NCBI GenBank assembly: GCA_903889245.1 | Contig: CAISWQ010000044.1 | Span: 78,834-142,833 of the forward strand | From: an uncultured Lentisphaerota bacterium | Lineage (GTDB): Bacteria; Verrucomicrobiota; Kiritimatiellia; CAIQIC01 | DNA length: 64,000 nucleotides | Direction of reading: 5' to 3' | In this document: piece by piece, positions 49,136 to 57,045 of the stretch | Layout of the letters: every line of letters begins with the position of its first letter | Numbering within the stretch: the stretch's first letter is position 1 | Program-made: the position numbers and the translations under genes | Notes under the pieces: generated by a model | Seen by the model: the letters and a program-made list of their open reading frames with translations, nothing else | The model's database searches: none | What the model was told of the DNA's origin: nothing

Positions 49136-50911
49136 ATGAAAACCTCCCGCTACATGGCGCTGCTGCTGACCGTCGCCGGCCTCGGCGGCCTGCTCTACGG
49201 CATTGATGTCGGTATCATCGCCGGCGCGCTGCCCTACCTCGAGGCGACCAGCGGTCTGAACGCCGGCCAGCTCTCCTTCATCGTCGCCGCCGTGCTGCTC
49301 GGCAGCGTCATCTCCACGCTGTTTGCCGGGATGCTCTCCGACCTGATGGGCCGGAAGAAGCTGATGGCGTTGAGCGGCATCCTCTTCGTCATCAGCATCC
49401 CGATGATCGCGCTGGCGAAGGGTTACGGTCCGCTCGTGCTCGGCCGCCTGTTGCAGGGCGTCAGCGCCGGCCTGATCGGCGTCGTCGTGCCGCTCTACCT
49501 CGCGGAATGCCTTGGTGCCTCGAACCGCGGCAAGGGCACGGGCATCTTCCAGTGGCTGCTGACGCTCGGCATCGTCGCCGCCGCCGCGATCGGCTTCTAC
49601 TTCAGTATCCGCGTCGAGGAGGTCGAGAAACTCCACGACGCCGCGCAGCTCTTTGCGTTCAAGGATACCGCGTGGCGCAGCATCTTCTGGGTCTCGCTGC
49701 CGCCGGGCATCCTGTTCGTGCTCGGCAGCCTGATCGTCGCCGAGTCGCCGCGCTGGCTGTTCCGCCGCGGCAAGAAAGACGCCGCGCTCGCCGCGCTGCT
49801 GCGCTCGCGCACGCCGGAGCAGGCCGCGACCGAGCTCAAGGAAATGGAAGAGACCGCCGCCGCCGAGCAGGACAAGACCAGCGCAACCGGCGCGAAGATC
49901 CGGGAGTCGCTCTTCAGCCGCCGCTATGTGATCCCCTTCGTCCTCGCGTGCATCATCCTCGCGTGCAATCAGGCCACCGGCGTCAACTCGATCATCGGCT
50001 ACAACGCCACCATCCTGATCCAGGCGGGCTTGAGCGATAAGCAAGCGCACCTCGGCTACGTCATCCTGACCTGTGTCAACTTCCTCGTGACCATGGCCGG
50101 CGTCATGCTCGTGGACCGCAAGGGCCGCAAGTTCCTGCTCTCCATCGGTAGCGCGGGCATCATCATTTCGCTGATCGCCACCGCGCTGATGTTCCGCCAG
50201 ACCGAGCAGCAGCGCGTGGACGTGAAGGACGCCGTGCAGGCGCTGGTGACTAGCAATCAAACGGCGTCTCTCGCATTCGATCAGGAAATAGCCGGCCAAT
50301 TACTCTTCCATGGGAAAGTTCCCTCCGGCAATTTGAACCTTCGCGCCTGTACACCATATAGCTTTATCGTCATCTATTCCTATGGCGACTTCCGCGCGGC
50401 GACCAAGGTCGTGCGCTCCGACGAGACCGGCGCGAAGCTGGTGATTGATCGCGGCAGTTGCGTCCCCGCCACGCGCGTCGCGGCGTTCTTCCAAAACCCG
50501 TTTGCCAACCTCGCCGCCGCGCAGACCGCACCGCTGAAGATCGAGAACGCTCTCATCACGCCAATCCCGTCCGCCGACAAGGGCTGGCTGACCGCCATCT
50601 TCATTTTCATTTTTATGGCGTTCTTCGCCGTCGGCCCCGGCGTCTGCGTCTGGCTCGCGCTCTCCGAGCTGATGCCCACGCGTATCCGTTCCAACGGCAT
50701 GAGCATCGCGTTGCTGATCAACCAGGCTGTCTCCACCACCATCGCCGCCGTCTTCCTGCCGACCGTCGGAAAATATGGCTACGGCACGATGTTCTTCGTC
50801 TTCGCCGGCTGCACGGTGATCTACTTCATCACCGCGTTCTTCTTCCTGCCGGAGACCAAGGGCAAGACCCTCGAGGAAATCGAGGCGCATTTCGAAGGCA
50901 AGCATTCATGA
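49136..50911 (+). CDS. Sugar porter (MFS) with large external insert
   Basis: A 591-residue 12-span major facilitator of the sugar porter family: 'GLLYGIDVGIIAGALPYL', 'DLMGRKKLMALSGILF', 'VPLYLAECLGASNRGKGTG', 'VNSIIGYNATILIQAG' and the terminal 'PETKGKTLEEIEAHFEGKH'. About 100 residues (roughly 360–475) form an extra hydrophilic loop between late spans, which is visibly less GC-rich in part (50250–50400). It probably brings the free sugar across the inner membrane. The stop overlaps the next gene (ATGA). Confidence 0.85.
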   Translation: MKTSRYMALLLTVAGLGGLLYGIDVGIIAGALPYLEATSGLNAGQLSFIVAAVLLGSVISTLFAGMLSDLMGRKKLMALSGILFVISIPMIALAKGYGPLVLGRLLQGVSAGLIGVVVPLYLAECLGASNRGKGTGIFQWLLTLGIVAAAAIGFYFSIRVEEVEKLHDAAQLFAFKDTAWRSIFWVSLPPGILFVLGSLIVAESPRWLFRRGKKDAALAALLRSRTPEQAATELKEMEETAAAEQDKTSATGAKIRESLFSRRYVIPFVLACIILACNQATGVNSIIGYNATILIQAGLSDKQAHLGYVILTCVNFLVTMAGVMLVDRKGRKFLLSIGSAGIIISLIATALMFRQTEQQRVDVKDAVQALVTSNQTASLAFDQEIAGQLLFHGKVPSGNLNLRACTPYSFIVIYSYGDFRAATKVVRSDETGAKLVIDRGSCVPATRVAAFFQNPFANLAAAQTAPLKIENALITPIPSADKGWLTAIFIFIFMAFFAVGPGVCVWLALSELMPTRIRSNGMSIALLINQAVSTTIAAVFLPTVGKYGYGTMFFVFAGCTVIYFITAFFFLPETKGKTLEEIEAHFEGKHS

Positions 50912-52017
50912 GCCACGTCCCGACGCCCGACTTCGCCGCGCTCGTCAGCCGGTTCGCCATCGCCGGAAATTTTGTCAGCGCCGCGCGCCATGGCTCCGGG
51001 CATATCAACGACACCTACAAGGTGGACTGCACCCACTCCGGCCGGCCGGTCTCCTACATCCTCCAGCGCATCAACCACACGATCTTCAAGGACCCGGCGG
51101 CGCTGATGGACAACGTCCAGCGCGTCACCGCGCACCTGCGCGCGAAGCTCCAGGCCGCGGGCGTCAGCGACCTCAACCGCCACGCGCTGACCGTGATCCC
51201 CACGCGCGAGGGCGGGCCGGTGCTCCGCAAGGACGGGCAATGGTGGCGGATGTATCACTTCGTCGGGCGCGCCCGCACGTTCGACAAGGTCGAGACCGAG
51301 GCGCAGGTCTTCGAGGCCGCGCGCGCCTTCGCGCGCTTCCAGGGCCTGCTCGCCGACCTGCCCGCGCCGCGGCTGCACGACACGATCCCGAACTTCCACA
51401 ACGCCGTCATGCGCCTCGCCACCTTGCGCGATGCGGTCAAGCGTGATCCGCACGGCCGCGCCGCCGGCGCGCAGCCGGAGATCGAGTTCGTCGAGCGCCG
51501 CGCCGCCATGTGTGCGCGCCTGCTCGACCGCCACCAGCGTGGCGAGCTGCCGGAGCGCATCACGCATAATGACACCAAGCTCAACAACGTCATGCTCGAC
51601 GAGCAGACCAACGCCGCCGTTTGCGTCATTGACCTCGATACTGTGATGCCCGGCCTCGCGCTTTACGACTTCGGCGACATGGTCCGCACCGCGACTGCCG
51701 CCGCGCTCGAGGACGAGCGCGACCTCGCCAAGGTCTTCTCGCGCCCGGAGATGTTCGCCGCCCTCGCACGCGGCTACCTCTTGGAGGCGAAGTTTCTCAA
51801 CGCCGCCGAGCGCGAGGAGCTGGTCTTCTCCGGCCGCCTCATCACGCTGGTCATCGGCATCCGCTTCCTGACCGACCATCTGCTCGGCGATGTCTATTTC
51901 AAAATCCACCGCCCGAACCACAACCTCGACCGCTGCCGCACCCAGTTCAACATGGTCGCCAGCCTCGAGGCGCAGGCCGACGCGATGGAGCAGATCGTCC
52001 GCGCTTGTCTCACCTAG
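50908..52017 (+). CDS. N-acetylhexosamine 1-kinase-like phosphotransferase
   Basis: A 369-residue aminoglycoside-phosphotransferase-fold kinase: 'GSGHINDTYKV' nucleotide loop, 'YILQRINHTIFKDPAALMDN', 'RITHNDTKLNNVML' with catalytic Asp222, and 'VIDLDTVMPG' (metal-binding Asp). The QRINH-x-IF block is shared with NahK, which phosphorylates GlcNAc/GalNAc at C1. With the following epimerase it suggests a Leloir-like salvage route from mucin-type disaccharides. A sequence search would be needed to separate it from related homoserine/hexosamine kinases. Confidence 0.75.
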   Translation: MSHVPTPDFAALVSRFAIAGNFVSAARHGSGHINDTYKVDCTHSGRPVSYILQRINHTIFKDPAALMDNVQRVTAHLRAKLQAAGVSDLNRHALTVIPTREGGPVLRKDGQWWRMYHFVGRARTFDKVETEAQVFEAARAFARFQGLLADLPAPRLHDTIPNFHNAVMRLATLRDAVKRDPHGRAAGAQPEIEFVERRAAMCARLLDRHQRGELPERITHNDTKLNNVMLDEQTNAAVCVIDLDTVMPGLALYDFGDMVRTATAAALEDERDLAKVFSRPEMFAALARGYLLEAKFLNAAEREELVFSGRLITLVIGIRFLTDHLLGDVYFKIHRPNHNLDRCRTQFNMVASLEAQADAMEQIVRACLT

Positions 52018-52026
52018 GGAACGAAC

Positions 52027-52953
52027 ATGGCCAACTACCTGATCACCGGCGGCTGCGGTTTCATCGGCTCGCACATCGCGGAGGCGCTCGTCGGCGAAGG
52101 CCACAGCGTACGCGTGTTCGATAACCTCGCCACCGGCCACCTCGAAAATCTCAACGGCTTCGCCGACCGCGTGCAGTTCGTCCGCGGCGATATCCGCGAC
52201 CCGGCGGCGCTCGCCGAGGCCATGCGCGGCATCGAGTTCGTCTTCCACGAGGCCGCGCTCGTCTCCGTTGCCATCAGCGTGCAGCAGCCGGAGGAGAACG
52301 ACGCGATCAACATCCGCGGCACGCTCAACGTCTTGCAGGCCGCGCGCGCCACCTGCGTCAAGCGCGTCGTGCTCGCCAGCTCCGCCGCGATCTACGGCAA
52401 CAACCCCGACCTGCCCAAGCGCGAGGATATGTTCCCGGAGCCGGAGTCGCCCTACGCGCTCGGCAAGCTCGCCGGCGAGCACTACCTGCGGCTCTTCAGC
52501 CAGCTCTATGGCCTGGAGACCGTCGTGCTCCGCTACTTCAACGTCTACGGCCCGCGCCAGGACGCCAGCTCGATGTACTCCGGCGTCATCTCCAAGTTCG
52601 CCGCCGATCTGGCCGCCGGCCGCGCGCCGACGATCTTCGGCGATGGCCTCCAGACGCGCGACTTCGTCTTCGTGAAGGACGTCGTGCAGGCGAACCTGCT
52701 CGCGATGCGCAGCGAAAAAGTCGGCCGCGGCGAGGCGTTCAACGTGGCGACGAACACGCAGGTCACGCTGCTCGACCTGCTCGCCACGCTGCAGCAGATC
52801 ACCGGCCGGAAGCTCTCGCCGCAGTTCCGCGAAGCGCGTGCCGGCGATATCCGCCACTCGTTCGCCGATATCTCCAAGGCGCGCAGCGTGCTCGGCTACC
52901 AGCCGCGCCACTCGCTCTCCGACGGCCTGCGCGCGCTGCTCGGCGTGAAATGA
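52027..52953 (+). CDS. NAD-dependent nucleotide-sugar 4-epimerase-like enzyme
   Basis: A 308-residue extended SDR with 'LITGGCGFIGSHIAEAL', 'HEAALVSVAISVQQPEEND', 'LASSAAIYGNN' and the YxxxK pair in 'SPYALGKLAGEHY'. 'NVYGPRQDASSMYSGVI' resembles UDP-GlcNAc 4-epimerases. It would interconvert UDP-GlcNAc/GalNAc or UDP-Glc/Gal after the kinase step. The stop overlaps the next start. Confidence 0.78.
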   Translation: MANYLITGGCGFIGSHIAEALVGEGHSVRVFDNLATGHLENLNGFADRVQFVRGDIRDPAALAEAMRGIEFVFHEAALVSVAISVQQPEENDAINIRGTLNVLQAARATCVKRVVLASSAAIYGNNPDLPKREDMFPEPESPYALGKLAGEHYLRLFSQLYGLETVVLRYFNVYGPRQDASSMYSGVISKFAADLAAGRAPTIFGDGLQTRDFVFVKDVVQANLLAMRSEKVGRGEAFNVATNTQVTLLDLLATLQQITGRKLSPQFREARAGDIRHSFADISKARSVLGYQPRHSLSDGLRALLGVK

Positions 52954-53924
52954 CCAATACCCGACGACAATTCCTGCAGCAGTTGGCGCTGACGCCGGCA
53001 CTCATGGCGTGGGCCGCGCACGCCGCGCCGGCGGCGCGACGCGTGCGCTTCGGGCTGATCGCCGACGTACACCAGGACGTGATGCCCGACGCCGTCGAGC
53101 GCATCCGCGCGTTCACCGCCGCGATGACCAAGGCGCAGGCCGACTTCATCATCCACCTCGGCGACTTCTGCCAGCCGCAGCCGCGCAACCAGGCTTTTCT
53201 GGCTGCCTGGAACAGCTTCGCCGGCGCGCGCCATCACGTACTCGGCAACCACGACATGGATGGCGGCTTTACGCCGGCGCAGACGGCCGCGTTCTATGGA
53301 ATGCCCGCGCCGTATTATGCCTTCGCCACCGGACCGGTGCGCGACCTGGTGTTGAGCGGCAACGATCCCGGCGGCACGGCCAAGGGCTACAAGCGCTTCA
53401 TCGGAGCGGAGCAGCTCGCGTGGCTCGAGCGCGAGCTGGCGCAGGCCGCGCAGCCAGTATTCATCTTCATCCACCAGCCGCTCGATACCGGGGCGGGCAT
53501 CGAGAACAGCGCCGCCGTCCGCGCCGTGCTCGAAAAATCCGCCGCCAAGATCATCGCCGTCTTCTCCGGTCACTTCCATGAGGACTATGAACGCGTCGTA
53601 CAGGGCGTCCGGCACATCCAGATCAACAGCGCCTCCTACGTCTGGCTGACCGGCCCGGCGGTCCGCGAAACTTTTCCGCCCGAGGTCCACAAGGCGCAGC
53701 CCTACCTGAAGCACTGCGCCGTCTACCGCGAACCGCTTTTTGCGCTGGCGACGCTCGACCTCGACCGCGGCACGCTGGTGATCGAGGGCCGGCGCACCGA
53801 CTGGATCGGCCCCGACCCGTGGCAGCGCGGCACGACGGAAAAAGATCACCCGCGCGACCGGACGCGCCCGGCCATCTCCGACCGCCAGTTCCAACTCACA
53901 CCCCCAGCCGGGAGCGCGCGATGA
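52950..53924 (+). CDS. TAT-exported calcineurin-like phosphoesterase
   Basis: A 324-residue metallophosphoesterase with a twin-arginine signal (TNTRRQFLQQLALTP). Metal motifs in order: D-x-H 'IADVHQD', 'HLGDF', 'LGNHDMD', 'FIHQPLD' and 'FSGHFHED'. It likely removes phosphate from an external substrate. It resembles the protein at 61536, and the two flank the hydrolase set. Coupled by ATGA to the epimerase before it and to the phosphoesterase after it. Confidence 0.8.
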   Translation: MTNTRRQFLQQLALTPALMAWAAHAAPAARRVRFGLIADVHQDVMPDAVERIRAFTAAMTKAQADFIIHLGDFCQPQPRNQAFLAAWNSFAGARHHVLGNHDMDGGFTPAQTAAFYGMPAPYYAFATGPVRDLVLSGNDPGGTAKGYKRFIGAEQLAWLERELAQAAQPVFIFIHQPLDTGAGIENSAAVRAVLEKSAAKIIAVFSGHFHEDYERVVQGVRHIQINSASYVWLTGPAVRETFPPEVHKAQPYLKHCAVYREPLFALATLDLDRGTLVIEGRRTDWIGPDPWQRGTTEKDHPRDRTRPAISDRQFQLTPPAGSAR

Positions 53925-55273
53925 AAAACAATTTCTCCGCCATCCGTTTCCAAGGCTTGGAAAAAACGCGCGGAAAAGTTCCAAGCCTTGGAAAAAACAG
54001 CGCGCGCTTTTCCAAGCCTTGGAAAATTTCAGCCCGGTTGTTTCCAAGGCTTGGAATTTTAGCCCTGCTCGTTTTCCAATCCCTGGAAACGCCCGCCGCC
54101 ACCAACGCGCCGCTGCCGGCGGTGATCGGCCCCTATCTTCAGAACCCGGCCAGCGACGGCATGACGGTCTGCCTGCTCGCGCAGGGCGCGCAGCGGGTGC
54201 GGGTGGCGTGGGGCGCGGCGGATGCCGCGGCGCTGACGGAAACCGCCGCCACCGGCACAGTGCTCGCCGGCACACCGTGGACCGTCTGGAAGGCGCGCCT
54301 CGGCGGGCTGGCCGCGGGCCGCGGCTATCGCTACGCGGCGCGCTATCAGCTCGCCGGCGGCAGCGCGACGACGGCGGTGCATCGCTTCCACACGCTGAAT
54401 CCGAAGTCGTCCGCTGTGCGGCTGGCCGCGTTCAACGACCTGCACGACAACCTCGCCACGCTCGGGGCGCTGATGCAACACGTGCAACCGGCCGACTTCG
54501 AGCTGTCGCTGCTGCTCGGCGATTGCTGGGCCGATCCCTCCAACGTCAAGGGCGCCGACAAGGTCGCACGCACGCTCGCCGGTTATATCCAGTTGCTGAA
54601 CGCCGCGGAGAAACCGCTGTTGCTCGTGCGCGGCAATCACGAGACGCGCGGCACGTTCGCCGGCCAGTTGGCGAAGTTGTTCGACCTGCCGCTGCTCGAC
54701 GCCGCGCAGCCGGCGGACGACCAGCAGTGGCCGTTCACGTTGCGCGCCGGTCCGGTCTTCCTGCTCGCGCTGGACACCGGCGAAGATGAGGGCTTCGCGA
54801 CGGCGGAGAACAGCTATAAACGGCCGAAGTTCTGGCAGGCGTACCGCCAGCGCGAGGCCGCGTGGCTCCAAAAGCTGCTCGCGACGCAGCCGGCGGGCGA
54901 CGCGGCGTGGCGCGTCTTTGCCAGCCACATCCCGCTCTATAACGACAACTGGGCTTTTTCGGACCCGGCGCTGCGCTACTGGGAACCGCTGCTGCCCGCG
55001 TTCCGGCCCCATCTGATGCTCGCCGGTCACGACCACGACTGGAAGCTGCTACCCAAAGGGCAAAGCCATCTGCTCAAGCGCAAAAAGAACGGCGGCGAGG
55101 AGACGCGCACCCTCACGCCGCCGTGGCCGGTCCTGATCGGCGGCGGCCCGGCGCTGAAGCAGGGGACGGTGATGCTGCTGGCCGCCGACGAAAAAAATCT
55201 GCGCGTCCGCCTGCTCGCCGCCGCGGATGGCCGGCTGCTGGCGGAATTTTCTGACACAAGGAAGACACCATGA
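53921..55273 (+). CDS. Exported metallophosphoesterase with repeat-encoded N-terminus
   Basis: A 450-residue protein. Residues about 9–57 translate five phased palindromes in rotating frames (FQGLEK, VPSLGK, FSKPWK, FPRLG, FQSLE). The last two with their linker form a signal peptide core ('LFPRLGILALLVFQSLETPAA'-like, split here as FPRLGILALLV and FQSLETPAA). The mature part has an N-terminal fibronectin-like domain ('VIGPYLQNPASDGMTV') and a calcineurin-like domain with 'FNDLHDN', 'LLGDCW', 'VRGNHETRG', 'ASHIPLY' and 'AGHDHDW', as in purple-acid-phosphatase relatives. The ATGA overlap fixes the start before the array. Confidence 0.8.
   Translation: MKNNFSAIRFQGLEKTRGKVPSLGKNSARFSKPWKISARLFPRLGILALLVFQSLETPAATNAPLPAVIGPYLQNPASDGMTVCLLAQGAQRVRVAWGAADAAALTETAATGTVLAGTPWTVWKARLGGLAAGRGYRYAARYQLAGGSATTAVHRFHTLNPKSSAVRLAAFNDLHDNLATLGALMQHVQPADFELSLLLGDCWADPSNVKGADKVARTLAGYIQLLNAAEKPLLLVRGNHETRGTFAGQLAKLFDLPLLDAAQPADDQQWPFTLRAGPVFLLALDTGEDEGFATAENSYKRPKFWQAYRQREAAWLQKLLATQPAGDAAWRVFASHIPLYNDNWAFSDPALRYWEPLLPAFRPHLMLAGHDHDWKLLPKGQSHLLKRKKNGGEETRTLTPPWPVLIGGGPALKQGTVMLLAADEKNLRVRLLAAADGRLLAEFSDTRKTP
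53946..54090 (+). repeat. Palindrome array, five copies, in the 5' coding region
   Basis: Cores centred at 53955, 53986, 54017, 54049 and 54081, spaced 31, 31, 32 and 32 bp. The first four are perfect CCAAGGCTTGG/CCAAGCCTTGG, the last is CCAATCCCTGG. Fully within the phosphoesterase frame. The spacing pattern equals that of the array at 57071. Confidence 0.95.
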
Positions 55274-56742
55274 AAACCATCATCAGTCTGGCGCTCCTGT
55301 TGCTGACGGCCCTCGCCCCTGCCGCGGAACCGGCGGCGCGGCGGCCGAACATCGTCTTCATCCTGGCCGACGATCTCGGCTGGGGCGAGACCGGCTGCTA
55401 CGGCCAGCAAAAAATCCGCACGCCGAACATTGACCGGCTTGCGGCGCAGGGCACGCGTTTCACGCGCGCCTATTCGGGCGCGCCGGTCTGCGCGCCGTCG
55501 CGCTGCGTGCTGATGACCGGCCTGCAACTGGCGCGCGCGCCGATCCGCGGCAACAAGCAGGCCGTCCCCGGTCAGGAAGGCCAGTTCCCGCTGGCCGCGT
55601 CGTTCACGACGTGGGCGCAGGCCATCGAAAAGGCCGGTTATGTTTCGTGCGGCATCGGCAAGTGGGGCCTGGGCATGCCGGAAAACGCGGGCAGCCCGCG
55701 CCAACACGGCTTTCTCCATTTCTTCGGCTATTACTGCCAGGCCAAGGCGCACAGCTATTACCCCGAATATCTGTGGAGCGATGACAAGAAAGTGCCGCTC
55801 AACAACGGCCCGACCGGCGTCCCCGGCCATGGCAAGGGCGACGACTTCGCGAAGTTCCAAGGTAAGGACTATGCGCCGGATCATCTCGTGGCCGAGGCGA
55901 AACTCTGGCTGGAGCAACGCGCGCAGGACGGCAAGCCGTTCGCCCTCTACCTGCCGTTCACCGAGCCGCACGTCGCGCTGCAGCCGCCGCAGCGCCTCGT
56001 GGAAACCTACCCGAAGGAGTGGGACCCGACGCCGTATCTCGGCGACAAGGGCTATGTCTCGCATCCGCGGCCGCACGCGGCCTACGCGGCGATGATCACC
56101 TCGCTCGATGAGCACGTCGGCCAGATGCTGCAGTGGCTCGATGCGCACAAGATGAGCGACAACACGGTCGTCATCTTCACCAGCGATAACGGCGCGACAC
56201 ACGATGTCGGCGGCGTGGACACGGAATTTTTCAACAGCGTGGGCGGTCTGCGTGGGCGCAAGGGCAGCCTGCACGAGGGCGGGATGCGCGTGCCGTTCAT
56301 CGTCCGCTGGCCCGGCCACACGCCGGCCGGTGCGACAAGCGACGCGATCGTCGCATTCCCGGACATGCTGCCGACGATCTGCGACCTGCTCGGCGCGCCC
56401 GCACCGCAGTGCGATGGGACCTCGCTGCGCGCGCTGTTCGAGGGCAAGCCGGCCGCCGCGCATCCGCCGCTGACCTACGACTTCCCCGAATACGGCGGAC
56501 AGCAGGCGGTCATTGACGGCCGGTGGAAACTCATCCGCAAGGAACTGCGCAAGGCCGGGCCGAACAAACTCCCCGCGTGGGAACTCTATGACCTCGCCGC
56601 CGACCGCAACGAGACGACCGATCTCGCCGCGCAAAAGCCGGACGAAGTGCAACGCCTCGACGCGATCTTCAAAAGCCAACTCACACCGAACACCGACTAC
56701 CCGATGTATCCGCCACCCAAAAAGGCCAAGGCCAAACGATGA
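55270..56742 (+). CDS. Secreted sulfatase (formylglycine-dependent)
   Basis: A 490-residue S1-type sulfatase with signal peptide (MKTIISLALLLLTALAPAA). 'IVFILADDLGWGETG' holds metal-binding Asp residues; Cys74 in C-A-P-S-R is the residue converted to formylglycine; 'GIGKWGLG' and 'FTSDNGATHD' complete the site. It would cleave sulfate esters from an external glycan such as mucin or a glycosaminoglycan. No sulfatase-maturing enzyme is seen in the window. Start coupled by ATGA. Its own stop overlaps an orphan ATG at 56739. Confidence 0.9.
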   Translation: MKTIISLALLLLTALAPAAEPAARRPNIVFILADDLGWGETGCYGQQKIRTPNIDRLAAQGTRFTRAYSGAPVCAPSRCVLMTGLQLARAPIRGNKQAVPGQEGQFPLAASFTTWAQAIEKAGYVSCGIGKWGLGMPENAGSPRQHGFLHFFGYYCQAKAHSYYPEYLWSDDKKVPLNNGPTGVPGHGKGDDFAKFQGKDYAPDHLVAEAKLWLEQRAQDGKPFALYLPFTEPHVALQPPQRLVETYPKEWDPTPYLGDKGYVSHPRPHAAYAAMITSLDEHVGQMLQWLDAHKMSDNTVVIFTSDNGATHDVGGVDTEFFNSVGGLRGRKGSLHEGGMRVPFIVRWPGHTPAGATSDAIVAFPDMLPTICDLLGAPAPQCDGTSLRALFEGKPAAAHPPLTYDFPEYGGQQAVIDGRWKLIRKELRKAGPNKLPAWELYDLAADRNETTDLAAQKPDEVQRLDAIFKSQLTPNTDYPMYPPPKKAKAKR

Positions 56743-56821
56743 AAACATTGCGGGTGGCTGCGTGGCGCTTGCGCCTGTTGGCAAGCCGTCGCGCCCGATC
56801 AGCCGGAGGCCTGAAAGATTG

Positions 56822-56893
56822 GTGGGCGGGGTTTGCAACCCCGCGTTCGCTTGATGTTGGGCCAGAGCTCGCGGGGTTGCAAACCCCGCCCAC
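56822..56893 (+). repeat. Hairpin-pair repeat (family D), 24-bp perfect arms
   Basis: Arms at 56822–56845 and 56870–56893 are exact inverse complements. Each arm is itself a hairpin (CGGGGTT-TGC-AACCCCG type), and 24 bases separate them. Same design as families B and C: two hairpins in inverted order. Confidence 0.9.
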
Positions 56894-56921
56894 GGGAAGC
56901 GGTGGAATTGATGAGGTGCTG

Positions 56922-56972
56922 CTGTAGCGGCGACCTGTGGTCGCCGTCGGCGGCCGCAGGCCGCCGCTACAG
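56922..56972 (+). repeat. 51-bp hairpin element (family C), intergenic copy
   Basis: CTGTAGCGGCG … CGCCGCTACAG ends, with GGCGACC-TGT-GGTCGCC and GGCGGCC-GCA-GGCCGCC hairpins inside. Same length as the copy within the alcohol dehydrogenase gene (24268–24318); differences in the first hairpin largely preserve pairing. Confidence 0.9.
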
Positions 56973-57045
56973 AAGAGAAGTTTCCAGTCAGGGGTGGCGA
57001 GCTTCCGCTTTGCCCATGTTGAGCAGTTGGCGCGGGAAAAACGAA

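Larger units (their letters stand above)
56743..57045 (+). other. Repeat-filled gap between sulfatase and M60 protease genes
   Basis: About 300 bases with two hairpin elements (56822–56893, 56922–56972). An ATG at 56739 overlaps the sulfatase stop in the ATGA manner used throughout this operon, and opens a short frame (MKTLRVAAWRLRLLASRR…) that runs into the first element. It looks like a former coupled start now cut off from its gene. No other gene is seen. Confidence 0.55.

Noticed and set aside
44927..53001. Long leftward frames opposite the amino-sugar operon (44927–47260, 48506–50299, 50821–53001)
   Set aside because: Each lies opposite well-conserved genes and shows only low-complexity Asp/Glu/Val/Arg sequence typical of the antisense of GC-rich codons.
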